Of a DNA stretch of 64,000 nt, positions 1 through 11,415 are shown piece after piece. A program made the translations under genes and the position numbers. Origin of the DNA: Heloderma charlesbogerti (taxonomy: Eukaryota; Chordata; Lepidosauria; Squamata; Helodermatidae); the NCBI GenBank assembly GCA_026122225.1, contig JANEZZ010001871.1, forward strand, positions 806,001 through 870,000, in the 5' to 3' direction. Numbering within the stretch: the first letter of the stretch is position 1; each line of letters begins with the position of its first letter. The notes beneath the pieces were generated by a model, which was not told the DNA's origin, ran no database searches, and saw only the letters and a program-made list of their open reading frames with translations.

Positions 1-205
1 AGTACAACAGTTTAAAACAATAAAACTCCACATTAAAATATTGTATTTCTAAAAATACCCTAACCCACCCCAAATGCCTGCCTGAACAACCACGTTTTTA
101 ATGTGTGGCGGAAGCTCATTAAAGAGGGGGCATGGCGGAGTTCCCAAGGGAGGGAGTTCCACAGAGTGGGGGCCACCACAGAGAAGGCCCTCTCCCTCGT
201 CCTCA

Positions 206-541
206 TCAGCCTAGCTGTCCTGGCTGATGGGACAGAGAGAAAGCCATCTGAGTCTGATCTTGCTGAGCGGCCTGTCTGGTGTTGCTGGAGGCGCTCCTTA
301 AGATGGCTGGGCCGGAACCATATAGGGTTTTAAAGGTCAAAACCAACACCTTGAATTTGGCCCAGAAAACAACTGGTAACCAGTGCAACTCCTTCAGCAC
401 CGGAGTGATGTGATCACACCAGCGGCTGCGTTTAATCAGGCGAGCCACTGCGTTCTGCACCAGCTGAAGCTTCCGAACCATCTCCAAGGGTAACCCCACG
501 TACAGCGCATTACAGTAGTCTAGACGAGAGGAGACTATGGC
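206..541 (-). pseudogene. L2 LINE RT C-terminal fragment
   Basis: The minus-strand translation carries the L2 C-terminal signature: SRLDYCNALYVGLP, then LQLVQNAVARLI, then DHITPVLKELHWLPV and a FKVLVLTFKTLYG block. This region lies after the RT palm/thumb and has no catalytic residues. It is open but joins abruptly to the linker near 545, so the RT catalytic core (fingers and palm) is deleted. It belongs to the 1-3110 L2. Confidence 0.75.
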
Positions 542-544
542 TTT

Positions 545-993
545 ACAGATGAAAGCACCTTGTCCAATTCATCAGAAGGAAGAAGCTGGAACCGACCCCA
601 CAAAACCGGTTTGCCACAGGCTGCCTCTCGCTTGCTAACTGTATCCATGGCGCACAGAATAACACTCCTGATCCAATCAATTTTATCCGCAAAGTACCTT
701 GCCAAGGCCTCACAGGAGGCCTTAGAATGTTCCAGCAGTTCCGGACCAACTGGACCAACCAGGCTTCGGACCGCTTGGAACAGCCTCCTGGAACAGCACT
801 CTGCGGACACGATAGAGGCAGCATAATATTCCTTTTTTGCTGCCTTCATCCCCACATGATAGGCTGAAGATACAGCTCTAGCACACGTCTGATAGTCTTT
901 GGAGCAAGACTTCTGCCACTGGCGCTCTAGCCTTCTCACCTCCTGTTTCAGAGCTCATAACCGCAGATTGAACCATGATGCAGTTCGAACCCT
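545..993 (-). pseudogene. L2 LINE linker between endonuclease and RT
   Basis: The minus-strand translation includes RRLERQWQKSCSKDYQT and a KKEYYAASIVSAE stretch followed by RLFQAVRSLVGP, typical of the segment between endonuclease and RT in L2 elements. It ends at LLPSDELDKVLSSVKP, where the RT should begin but is missing. An in-frame stop lies near 955 just before the KQEVRRLER motif. Confidence 0.7.
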
Positions 994-1193
994 GTTCAGG
1001 GTAGGAATGATAGAGAAATCTGTCACGGAGACAAATGAGGCTGGATTCTTTGGAATCCAGCCTCCAGAATCCACGGCAGGATGGCCCCACTTACCTCCGC
1101 TCCAGGAGGATTCCATGCAGAACGGCTCTCGGGTGCTTGCTTAACTGGAGCTGTTCGCCTCCGCGCCAATCGCCATTAAAAAAAAAAAAAAAA

Positions 1194-1331
1194 GATCGGC
1201 AGGATGTGACCATAGACTTATATGCAAAATAGAGCCATGAATCTTGTGTATAAGTCTATGTGTCCATAGATTTATACACAAGATTCACGGCTCTATTTTG
1301 CGTATAAGTCTATGGGCACATCCTGCTGATC
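1194..1331. repeat. Long inverted repeat with about 65-bp arms
   Basis: The left arm runs from gatcggcaggatgtg through catagacttata and caaaatagagcc to ataagtctatg. The right arm repeats this in reverse complement, centre near 1262, with few mismatches. Its arms are flanked by an A-run (left) and a T-run (right). The transcript would fold into a long hairpin. It is a module of the 1002-1992 element. Confidence 0.85.
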
Positions 1332-1621
1332 GCCATTTTTTTAAGCAACAGAGGCGAATGGGTCAGTATGCGGCCCTCAAGCTGGGCAGCTCTGCAGAAT
1401 CCTTGCGGAGCAAAGCCGCTCAAGGGATGTTGGAGAATTCCACCACGGATTCCAGGGAGGCCGAATGCCAGCGCATTCGGCCCCCCCCGGAATCCATGGC
1501 GGAACAAAGCCACCCACCCCACCACCCTGCGAAATGGGCCTGGAACTGAGCCTACCTTTGTCGGCCATTCTGGTGCTCCTTGGATGGTGTCTGCATCTGC
1601 GGCCGCCATTCACCTCTTTCG

Positions 1622-1719
1622 AAAGGCCGTGACAGGCTACGTAAGTATTTACATAGCCTATCATGGCAATAGGAAGGAACGCAAATGGCAGTGGCTATGG
1701 TGACCGCCATTTGCGTCCC
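1622..1719. repeat. Two adjacent palindrome modules (A and B types)
   Basis: Module A (about 1622-1664) is a palindrome around CGTAAGTATTTACATAG with GGCTACGTA/TAGCCTATCA arms. Module B (about 1677-1719) has arms GCAAATGGC and GCCATTTGC around a short loop. Both types recur at 18.25-18.68 kb, and type B again at 61.45-61.59 kb. Confidence 0.85.
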
Positions 1720-2000
1720 TGTGCAGCCCAGTGGCTGGATGTCCAGCTGCGGGTGGCCCCGGCCAGTGGCTCTGTGGAGTCGCCGCGGAGCGGAGCCAGC
1801 CAGGGAGGATTCCGGGGGGAGGGACGGAGCGCCTCCCCCCCCCCCCGGATTGCCCAGCGCGGAGCCAGGTAAGAGTTTCATGCATCCCTAAGCCACTCCG
1901 GAGGATTCTGCGGGGGGGGGGAGGAACAGATCACCTCCCCCCCTGGGCAGATTCCCTACTGGAACAGATGGTGGGGAATCCATACATCCCTAGTTCAGGG

Positions 2001-2765
2001 GGAGAGGGTGTTTCAGAGCCACCCGATCTAATGCCCCAGTGATTGAGGCATTCCAGCCACCCACCAGGGTCTCGACTGAGTGGCCGTTTGCGTGCTCCAG
2101 AAAATCCCCAAGCGCGTTCAGGAATCCATTCGGATCCATAAGACACCTGGGGCAGACCTTTTTAATGGGTCCTCCACCCCTGCGGAGGAGTTGTGGAACT
2201 GAGAAGTCCAACATCACCAGATAGTGATCTGACCATGACAAGGGGGTGGTGGATATACCTCTGACTTCCAGATCACTCCCCGCTTCTCCAGAAACAAACA
2301 CAATGTCTAGCGCATGACGGGCTACATAGGTGGGCTCAGTTGGAATAGGGTGCTGCTCCCAGGAAGCCATGGTCTCCATGAAGTCCTGCAGTGCCCCTGT
2401 GAGGACAGCCTCTGAATGTACATTGAAGTCCCCCAAAACCAATAAGGGGACTGCACACGCACATCAGAGACCACCTGAAACACCTCGGCCAGGGAGTCAG
2501 TGGTGCAGCAGGGTGGGCGGTACACGAGCAGAATCCTCAGACTGCCCTTTGGGCCCAACCCCCAGTACATGCACTCAGCAACCTTGGTCTCCCGGAGAGC
2601 GGGTCTGGTGAAGACCAAGGACTCCCGGTAGATAACAGCCACTCCCACTCCCCAATCCCCAGCCCTCGGCTGCTGTACATATGAAAATCCGGCTGGGCAC
2701 ATGGCCGCAAGAGTTGGAGCAGCAGCCTCAGCCAGCCAGGTCTCCATAATACAGGTCTCCATAAG
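2001..2765 (-). pseudogene. L2 LINE AP-endonuclease domain
   Basis: The minus-strand translation shows endonuclease/exonuclease/phosphatase motifs: a METWLAE start block, a GVGVAVIYRE stretch, then after a frameshift near 2445 the LVLGDFNVH catalytic motif and the SWSDHYLVML motif with the catalytic Asp-His pair. In an intact element this domain nicks target DNA for target-primed reverse transcription. The frameshift and terminal stop inactivate it. Confidence 0.78.
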
Positions 2766-3110
2766 CTACCAATGCATCCTACGGCCTATGCATATGCCTC
2801 TAAGGCAGCACAGGCTCCAGCAGAGGCAGGGCGTGGTCCTGTGTGGGACAGATAAGGGTGTGCCTGGGGCCATGATCCAACTACCCCACATCCTAGTGGC
2901 CACTAGAGAGCAGAGCGCCAGCATCTGCCCTGGGGTGGCTGTTGTTTTAAAGGGAGGGTGGGATGGAAATGGAAACAATAAACCATAAATAGTGACCTCT
3001 CCTGTCCTGTTGGGAAGAACAGGATTGAGAGCGATAAGCTGTGAGGAGGGACAAAACTGCTGGATTTGTATTGAAGAGGACACTGGAGTAGCTATGTCAA
3101 CGTACGCTGC

Positions 3111-4793
3111 TCTGTCTGTACCCTGTCACAGTTTGGGATGAAATCCAAGTATCTGAGTCTAACTCTGTTGTGGATGTGTCAGTTAATAATCGTTTGTGAA
3201 GATGGCTATGAGTACAACGCATATTTCGATGGGATCATTTATTTATTTATTTATTCATTTATTTTCTTCTCCTTTGTTCTCAAGCGAGTGGAAATGACAT
3301 CAAAGGGAACAAGCTTCTAGGCGTAAGGAAATGCAAGAGGAAATTAGGGAGTGCCAAGCCAGCAGACCGTTGGGTATATTGAGTTCTTAACAATCTACAA
3401 AGTCTCATGCGTAGCCAGCTGTGGCTAATCAAACATGTCTTCCTTTGAATTTACTCCCCCCCACACACACACTGCAAAATAGATGGAGGGCTAGCTGCCA
3501 AACCATGTCTGTTTATTGTGAAAAGAAATCTGGCTACATATGGACTTGATTGTGTTCAGAAGATTCTGGACTCTTTAGGCTCTCTAGACAGTAGAGGTTG
3601 AGAAGAAGCTAACGAACATTCATGACCAGAACAAATATTTCTTTAGAAATGTCCATTCAATTAACAGGCTAATATATGTGGTTTACCTGTAAGTCTGAAA
3701 CAGTCTCATGGTTAGTTTGGGTTTGGGGGAAGGGGTTAATGGCATTTGACATTGTTAATATTTAATTGCATCACTACGCCTTTCTAAGCAAGAATGTATC
3801 TCCAGCTCTTTGAACCTTTTTTGGAAAAGAATCTGCTTTGCACATTAAGGAAGGGCGGGGGGGGGGGGAGATGCCAATGGCAGAATCTGCTGAAGTTTTC
3901 CAGTGCATATTTTCACACAAAACTGTAAATATGAATCAGATCAAACATCAGCAAAACAGATGCTAGAAAAAGGAAAGTTAATGCAAACCATGACTTCAGA
4001 ATGCAGTTAAGCTGCACTGTGAAGACAAACACTTGTGTATACATGTTATGCCCTTGAGAGAAAACTATCTGGTATAATTGTTGGAAATGTGGAGGTGACT
4101 AAGGCTGCCATCTTATAACCACTTACTTAGGAGTAAGCTCCACTGACATGTGGGATTTCACTATTAGGCTGTAATCCGATGGTCCTTGGGGCCATAGGAT
4201 TGTTTGGATCTCCGTGAGGACAGAGAAAAAGGTTCACCCATGGATGGGGTGATCCAACCTCAAATACCCCCTCCCAGCCCCCATGGAAACCACCTCAGCA
4301 CTTACCTCTCTAATACTGGAGCTCTGACATTGGGTATCATGCCCCCACTGGAGGAATCCTCCTCCTCCAAGGAGCTATTGCTCCCAGAGATTGACAACAC
4401 CAAGAAACACTCCAAGTCAGGAGACCCAGGGGAGATGACCATGGGTCTGTCCCCATAAGAGGAGTTCTGCCTCTGAGGCAAAGGCTGGGTGACCACCTAG
4501 CTCCTGAGAGCTTTGTTGCCTCAAGAGGCAGGCCAGTAAGACTCCTTTGAGAAGCAATCAATTAAAAAAGAGGACTCCTCAAGAGGAAAGGACTCTTCAA
4601 GGGCAAGGCCCTTCTCATGGGTGGGACTTTTGCCAGAGGGCCTGTAATGAACTGCAGCTGAGCCCTGGGTGGGACTCTAAAACCTCTAGCTATACAAGCC
4701 TTCAGTTTCAGTCTAACTGTTGCTGGAACAATGTCTTACCTTAGCACCTAGTGCCTTGTATTGTGTTTTCCTGACCTTGCCTTGTGATTGAAC
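3111..4793. other. No gene recognised; minor repeats
   Basis: No conserved coding frame is visible. It contains a (TTTA)n run at about 3236-3262, a G-run near 3858, and a fragment of the ACTTACT..GGAGTAAG short repeat near 4118-4165. The 4200-4790 part, with its continuation at 5446-5700 beyond the hAT insertion, is rich in short open frames and may be an old LTR-like repeat, but I cannot define ends. Confidence 0.4.
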
Positions 4794-5057
4794 CTGTACG
4801 CCAGTGGTCTCCAATGTGTTAAAAATCTAAAAATGCAACACCCTCTGATTAGTTTGCAAGAACCGATTGACATCAGGGATGATAGAGATTTACAAGCTAA
4901 ATTTCAACAAAAACCTTTGCATAATTGGTTGATGGGATTGAAAAATGAGTATCATGATTTAGTAAGCGCAGCCGACGATGCACTTCTTCCATTTGGATCT
5001 ATGTATCTTTGTGAGGTGTTTTTTTCAGCTATGACAGCCATTAAAGCCAAGTATTGA
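4788..5057 (+). pseudogene. hAT transposase C-terminal (dimerisation) fragment
   Basis: The frame contains KNEYHDLVSAADDALLPFG and YLCEVFFSAMTAIKAKY, the conserved end of the hAT dimerisation region seen in ZBED5/SCAND3-like transposases (usually YLCE.GFS...). A stop follows at 5055. In the same frame, after one more stop, recognisable family sequence (DLRISVSQSVKPRF) continues to about 5160. The DNA-binding BED finger and catalytic core are absent. Confidence 0.75.
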
Positions 5058-5437
5058 AATTAACCGTACTTAGAACCAGACCTTCGAATCTCTGTCTCAC
5101 AAAGCGTTAAACCAAGATTTTCAAAAATAATGAAGCATATTCAATCACATTGCACTCACTAAAAAGTACTATTATTAATACTATTTTCTTTAGTGAGAGC
5201 AAAAGGGGGTTTTGTACTGTTAATAAAATAAAATAAAAAATTATTTTATAAATATTGTTTATTTGATACATCTCATCCTTTTATAATTTCTATTTTTCTG
5301 TATGTTTTATAATGTACACAAATTAGTACAGTAGTACATGTATATAATTTATAAATAAATATACATATGCTAGGGGTGCATGCTCAAAAATGTTTTACTG
5401 ATAGGGGTGTACGAACAAAGAAGTTTGGAGACCACTG
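4802..5437 (+). mobile_element. Short hAT transposon with transposase remnant
   Basis: The ends are inverted repeats, CAGTGGTCTCCAA at 4802 and TTTGGAGACCACTG ending at 5437. Flanking 8-mers ctgtacgc (4794-4801) and gtctacgc (5438-5445) match at 6 of 8 positions, as expected of an old hAT duplication. The plus strand between encodes the C-terminal part of a hAT transposase, so this is an internally deleted copy. Confidence 0.82.
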
Positions 5438-5445
5438 GTCTACGC

Positions 5446-8400
5446 TGCTGACCTTTGGACTCCTGCTTGAGTCTGCTTTTTATGCTATGTTTGTTTGACT
5501 GCTTTCTCATGTTTGGACATTGCCTGCGTCTCAGACCTCTCTTCCGGGAACCACCTACTTGACTGGTAAGACAGTGCTCTTGACTGTTACCTGTTTACTG
5601 ACTTGCTACTGGACTTGCCGCGTAGTTTGCCCTAACACTGAGCCTGATTCAGCCATAGCAGGACTTTGGAATAGGCAAAAAGATGACAGATTTGGGATGG
5701 GAGATGTTCCTTGGGCATGCCAGGAGAGGCTGTGGCTCCTGGCATGCCCACAGAACAGGAAGAGAATTACCCCAGCCCTGGATGTTGATGAGAGAGAAAC
5801 AATAACAAAGGAAAACAAACAGAAAATAAATTTTTAAGTTTTTATTTTCTCCTCTTCTGCTCTGTTGGGCTTCTGCCAGCAGGGTCTGAATTCCTCTGAG
5901 GCTCCACCGTCAGAGCTCTCTGTACTGAATGGTAAGATTACTCTGTTGGACACCAATCCTGCATTTATTTATCTGTGAGTAAGTCTTCTCAGCAAACGTA
6001 GGATTTTGTTGTCACACTGAGGGTTTGGGTTTGCAGTGCTATAAATCTTATGCACACTAGAAATCCTATTGGAATCAGAGAACTGCTTGAATGGGGCAGG
6101 CTTGTGTGGAGAGAGAGAAAAGATACAGGAACAGGCTGTCAAAAAGAAATATTGTTCAGTGGGTAATTGGGTGAAATGTATCCCAGTGCAGAGAATCAAT
6201 GCAAGGCTCACGTGCCATTTCAGCTCTCCTTTTAAGTTTTTCAGAGGAGGTTTAAATCAGATTTGAATTGTGTGTGTGGACCTTTGGTTGACCCCTGCCC
6301 AGACAGAAGTAAATTTCACCATCATGACCTTTCATTGTTTTGATTCTTTATACCATAATCTCTATTCATCACAAATACGGTCCTGATTTCATGGGAAAAA
6401 AGGAAGAATTAAAGTTGTGATTAGCTGCAGAAAAAGCTTCTGGTCCTTTTGGCCTAGCTTTTTTACTTGGCTACATGCAGTATAAACACTGAGTGTTCAT
6501 GTCAGTGTGCCTGATCATGAGACAGTCATTCAGCACAGCAACTCTGTATTTCCCTTTTAAGGCCACCTCTCCCACAACTCACCCCCAATCATTTTTAACA
6601 TATGGAAAGTCCTTGGGCTTGACAGAGCACAATTGCAAAAGGAAAGATATGAGAAGTCTGCATTTGAGTTTCAGCTTATCCGTTCAAATAAGGTGGTGTA
6701 ATTTTCTGGTTCCATCAGCTGCCTTCAACTCTTGCAATCCTTTTCCCTCTTCTGACAAGCTTTTTGAGGAAACAAAACTTTTAAGGATTTGTGTCGGACA
6801 CTCAAGAGACCATTGCAGCAAGGTCTGCCTGCCCAGACACATCCCTGGGTTCTTAAGGGTAGCATTCTAAGATTGGGTTTCAACAGGAGAAGGGTAGCTT
6901 GACTGCCACCATTCTTTGACAGTCCTTGGCAAAGGTGCCAGGCATACCGTGTGTTAGGAAAATTATGGGTAAATAGCCCAGGAAAGTTAGTAGATAGTTG
7001 GAGAAGATGAGTTATCCCTATCTCTCTGATCATTGGAAGTGGGCAAGCTAGATGTGAATGGAAACAAACAGTAGAGCATTTTGAGAAACGCGCTGCAGTT
7101 TGGGAGAGACAGGCCAGATCTACACGGAAACAGAATGAGAAGCACTTTCTGTTTTTATCTAGATTTTCATGAAATCAGCTTCGGTCTGTCAGTGGCACAC
7201 GAAGCAAGAAAACTGGAGCATACACCACATAAAACCCTGCTTTCGCAGGTCACACAACACTTGAAAAAGGCCATCCTTCAGGGTTGGGGAGGTGGAGTCC
7301 AGCAAGTAGAACTGAATGTCATCAACCTGTAGGCACTGCTCAGAGAATGAGAGAGGCTTGTTCCCTCCCCCTGTGCCTGCTCTCCTGCTCAGGGAAGTTT
7401 ACAGAAAGCCCTGAATTAAGTCCCTATAATTTACCCCACACCTCTCCTCTCATCGGCCATTGGGATATTGTGAAAGACTAAAACTGCGCTTATACGAATG
7501 GAAAAAACAAGCTGCATTCTGTGAATGGGTAAAGCTATGGCATTCTTACTGACTGGAACAGCAAAACTGTGCTTTTATGAATGGGAAAAACAGGCTGCTC
7601 TGGAAGTCCTGATGGAGTGGTGTGTGTGGATGGAGGTGGTGCATTGCTTCCTTCCACTACTACAACAGCACATGCTCCTGTCCAAGGTACTGAGCAGCAA
7701 TTCCTGCTTCTCCTCCTCCTCCCCTACCCTCCCACCATCTTAGTTCCATGTATTACGCTCAGGCTTTCTGCTTCAGCTCACTCCCATTTGGATCACTGGG
7801 GCCTGCAGAGGCTGCTGCCACTCTTTCTCTCACTCTCCCTAGCAGCTGATGAGGGAAGGAGGAGCAATGAAAGCCTCCAAATGGTGGGGGGCGACCACCC
7901 CTGATTAATTTTTTGATGGAGAGCCCTTGATAACTTGCAGCAGAGCCACAGAGACCTGAGACTGTGGGGCTCTGTAAGCCAAGGGTGGGCAGACTTCAGG
8001 ATTATGGGACCTACTTTGTTTTCACTGAAACCCCAAGATGCACCAACCAGAGCCTGGTGCAAAAGGCCATACAATTAAAACATTCTAAGCAGAGAATTTT
8101 GTTTAGGGTACCAGAGTGGAATGGAGCTCATAGTGCTCACACACACACACACACACATTCCTGGTTACCTTATGCCTTTTTCATTTTAGCAGTATAACTG
8201 GGGGTGGCGAGTGGGAAGAGTAATTTTGCTGCTGCTATTGTTAAATTATTGGCAGACAGAAATCCTTGCCATTCTGCTGCAAATCACCCAGAGATCTACC
8301 AGAGGATCCAGAGTAACCTTCTGCCTACCCCTGCTGTCTCTGGAGAACTGATGTGGGGCAGTGGCATTTGCAGTCTGAGTGCTTAGCTGAGCTTCTACCT

Positions 8401-8977
8401 ATGTTCAGTGTATATTTGTAACTATATTACAAAATGCCAATAATCCTCCAGCGACCTCCTTCCAAAGGAAACCAAACCCCGAGTAAGTGCTGTGCCCCTA
8501 GAACTTTTCATATCTCACGGAAGTGGGGAGACTCCTAGCCGTTCGCTGGAAATTTTCCGGGGGGGAGGGGCAAAGCTGCACAGCAGTTTGTGGTTGCAAT
8601 TAGTACACATTGCACACACTGCTATAACACACCTGTGCACTTTCCTTGTGTGTGCTCTTTGTGCTTAGTATCACATTCTGTGACATTTAGAAGCCTACAC
8701 AGAAGGTCCCGGGAATTGAACAGCACTAATGCAGAAGTGTGTTATATTACAGAAGCATCATGAATGCCAACAAAAGCTTTTTTCAAGGCGGGATAAAAAA
8801 ACCCTACCTAGGAACAAGAGACCCCCGCCCCCAATGTACAACACAACAGAGCTGTCTTAAAAATATACTGTATATTTTATGGCATCACTGCCCTTATCAT
8901 AGCATTGACAACTTCACATGACTTGTCCTAGAATGATTTCCTTCATCATGGAACCATTGGTGAACACTCTCTGGAAT
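5446..8977. other. Mostly unrecognised sequence
   Basis: I see no gene with conserved domains. Short open frames (for example 5520-5837 and 6493-6870) have no recognisable motifs and are probably chance. A (CA)n run lies at about 8138-8157. Confidence 0.4.
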
Positions 8978-9111
8978 AGTCTTCCTCAACCTGGTGCCCT
9001 CCGAATGTTGTGGACTGCAACCCCAGCATTCCGAACCACTGGCCATGCTGGCTGGGGCAGACTGGAGTTGAAGTCGAAAACATGTGACGGGCACCAGGCT
9101 GGGAGAGGCAG
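8978..9111. mobile_element. Palindromic hAT MITE, family 1 (diverged copy)
   Basis: The two halves are inverted repeats: AGTCTTCCTCAACCTGGTGC on the left and GCACCAGGCTGGGAGAGGC on the right, around a short CATGCTGGCTGGGG centre. This is the family whose better copies start CAGCCTTCCCCAACCTGG and are flanked by 8-bp duplications. Confidence 0.75.
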
Positions 9112-11200
9112 CTCAAGAGAGTAGCAGTCGTCTGTGGGGAGTGTCTTTAGGAGTGGGAGGTGAAATGAGTATGCTTGATCAGGTGTCAGGGTTCTAGAGG
9201 AGCCTGGACTACTCACTTTACTTTTCACATTGTTATCAGCCACTTTTTACATCAGCTAACAATACAACTTCTGCATGGCTTGAATTTTGAAGTACAGCAA
9301 TGTTCTTTTGGAATTGCATATTTTTGCTTGAGCTGTACATTTTGTGTATGGTTGCACATAAAAAAAAAAAGAAGAAGCCCTGATAGCATCAGAGAACAGA
9401 TCTACTATTTCTGGTAGATCTGGTGACTGAGCAGATAAGGCCTGGGCACCTGGTCTACCAAGACAGGTAGATCTAGCCTGAGAAATGTGTATACCAGGTC
9501 TACTCCTCTGTTGTTTCTTAACGGGTAGACCTGGTAGCCAGATTATGTTCAAAAACTCAGATTTTTTAAAACAAGACCTGAGTTAGAAACACCATGAACT
9601 CCTGTCTTTGCTGTTACCTTTTGTTTTTTAGTAGACACACTATTATCTAAACCCAACTACAGGGAACACCTGGATTTTTTAAAAATGAGGCTGCAATTAT
9701 TTCCTAACAGGGAAGACCTCAAAAAGGCATAACCCAGATAGTTGGTGTATTAACCGTTGATGTGACTTCATTTGTTAGCTAAAAACACTAAAAAGTAGAA
9801 GCTGGCTAGTTTCTCACAAAATGAATAGGCACAACAGTGTCTGCACGTTTTGCCTCATGTCTTGGGTTCTACAAGGGCTAGAAACTTGCTTTAAAAAAAT
9901 GGAAGCTGGGTGTGTTATCAAGATCTGGAAACTATGGCTCATCCCCAGGGGGTCAATTTCCACTCCTTGGCCCATCTTGTGGAGGCCCATGAGCATGGAT
10001 GAAATTTGGAATGGCTATCCTTATAATGGGATGCCAGCTCTCCCTTTCTCTAATGTTCCCTTTCAGCGCTTTCCCAGCCTTTGTGGCTAAAAGCATAGGG
10101 TTTTATGGTGCTTTACCAACATTAACAGCCCAATCCTATATTTAGCTGGGGGGAGGGGGTCTAAACCACAAAAGGTGGCATTCATAAGGGGCATCTCTAC
10201 ACCGCCTAAAATCTTGCATTTAAAACAGGGCTTTCTGCTTTCGTTTTAAATGCAGGATCACAACTCCCCTTTTCACTTGCTTCCTTTCCCCTTTCCTCCT
10301 CCCGGTATCTGAGTCTTCCATTATCTTTCATTGATCTTGCTCCTCTTCTTGCCGCTTTTACTCTTTTCACCCGGAAACTGAAGCGGAACACAATGGGATA
10401 ATTTGATAGCTCATTATCTGTGATCTATTTAAAAATGGAATGAAGGGCATTTAGTGCAGGAGACGCCTTGAATAAGGTGCCATGTAAAGAGCCTGCAAAC
10501 TTCCTTGAAGGTGCAATCTCAATCACAGGATAAAAGCTAAGTGTGAAGGAGCCCAAGGAGTGTATCCTCCTCTTGTGATTCTAGGACTAGCAGGAATTGT
10601 CCTTTCAAGCAACACTGCCCCCTCCACTTCTCAGATATGTTCCAGTGTTCCCCCCGCCACCTCACCTGTGGGCTGAAAAACAACTGACTGGTTCACGTTA
10701 AATTAAAGTGAACTCAGCCAGGGGCCCATGCCAGGTGGAACAGGATGGGAAGTCACAGTAAGTGAGGGATGCTTTATGAGGCAGGTGCTCCCACAGGCTG
10801 CCAAAAGGCCTAACAGGCCATGCTGCTTCCTAGCTGGGCCTGCCAGAAAGCCGGCCTCACTGCCCCTTCCAGGTCCACATTTTACCGTTTGCATTGCAGC
10901 CACTCTCAACTGAGAGTGATAGAATCCCACCCCACGCCCCAGGGTTGAACTTACTGACCTCCCTTATCTGGGCCTTGCCTGCCCAAATATAGATGGGACA
11001 GGCACATGGAGCGTGAAGTGCTGTTGCTGCTCTCAGAATGGAGCTACTTCAGCATGGAGGAGCCTGCTTGTATTGCTGCCTGCTACTACCTCTTTGCCTT
11101 ATAGAGTGTTCCCCTGCAGCACTGGTTAAATTGAGGGCATCCCCCTCTCCTGTCGAGGTGGGCAGAGAACAGAGGTTCCTCAGGCAACGGTCAGACACTG
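9112..11200. other. No gene recognised
   Basis: No conserved coding frame is visible. Positions 9385-9545 hold several copies of GGTAGATCTGG/CCAGGTCTACC-type words in both orientations. An AATCCTATATTTAGC repeat edge lies near 10132. Confidence 0.35.
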
Positions 11201-11204
11201 GTGA

Positions 11205-11415
11205 GGAGTGGCAAGGCCAGAGGTGAGACCAGGGTCCAGAGCAGGCAGAGGTCAGGTACAGACAAGGCATGGCAGGGCCAGAGGCAAGAGCAGTGTCCAG
11301 GACAAGCTAAGGTCAATTACCATCAAGGTGCTATAAGGCCAGAAGCAAAGGTGTCATTGGGAACAGGCAGGTGTCAAGTACCAGCAAGGCATAGCAAGAC
11401 CTGAAACAAGGGGCA
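11205..11415. repeat. Degenerate tandem repeat, unit about 61 bp
   Basis: Three to four imperfect units share the order CAAGGCATGGCA, GGGCCAGAGGCAA, GTGTCCAGGACAAGC, AGGTCAATTACC. Similar arrays occur inside some vertebrate LTRs, but no LTR ends were found here. Confidence 0.6.

Larger units (their letters stand above)
1002..1992. mobile_element. Fold-back hAT-like element made of stacked palindromes
   Basis: The element is flanked by a perfect 8-bp direct repeat, gttcaggg, at 994-1001 and 1993-2000, the hallmark of hAT integration. Its ends are imperfect inverted repeats: TAGGAATGATAG on the left and the complement of TAGGGATGTATG on the right. Deleting it with one duplication rejoins the surrounding L2 in frame, which fixes the boundaries independently. 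Inside are several near-perfect hairpins (1194-1331, 1622-1664, 1677-1719) and C-rich blocks, with no transposase. It is non-autonomous. The same modules recur at 18.1-18.7 kb. Confidence 0.82.
1..3110 (-). mobile_element. Degenerate L2-clade LINE, interrupted
   Basis: Read on the minus strand, this is the remains of an L2-type non-LTR retrotransposon. From right to left it shows an endonuclease domain, the linker before the RT, a short C-terminal RT piece and a 3' UTR. The 3' end runs off the left edge of the window. Most of the RT core is missing because of an internal deletion near 541-548. The element is split by a fold-back insertion at 1002-1992; removing that insertion with one copy of its duplication restores L2 reading continuity. 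Frameshifts and stops make it non-functional. L2 assignment comes from recognisable motifs, not a search. Confidence 0.78.

Noticed and set aside
1310..1885. Several overlapping frames of about 100 codons on both strands
   Set aside because: They lie in the fold-back element, where palindromes and C-runs give mirror-image frames without domains.
5520..5837. 105-codon plus-strand frame
   Set aside because: No recognisable domain, start in unremarkable context, and the sequence looks like repeat DNA.
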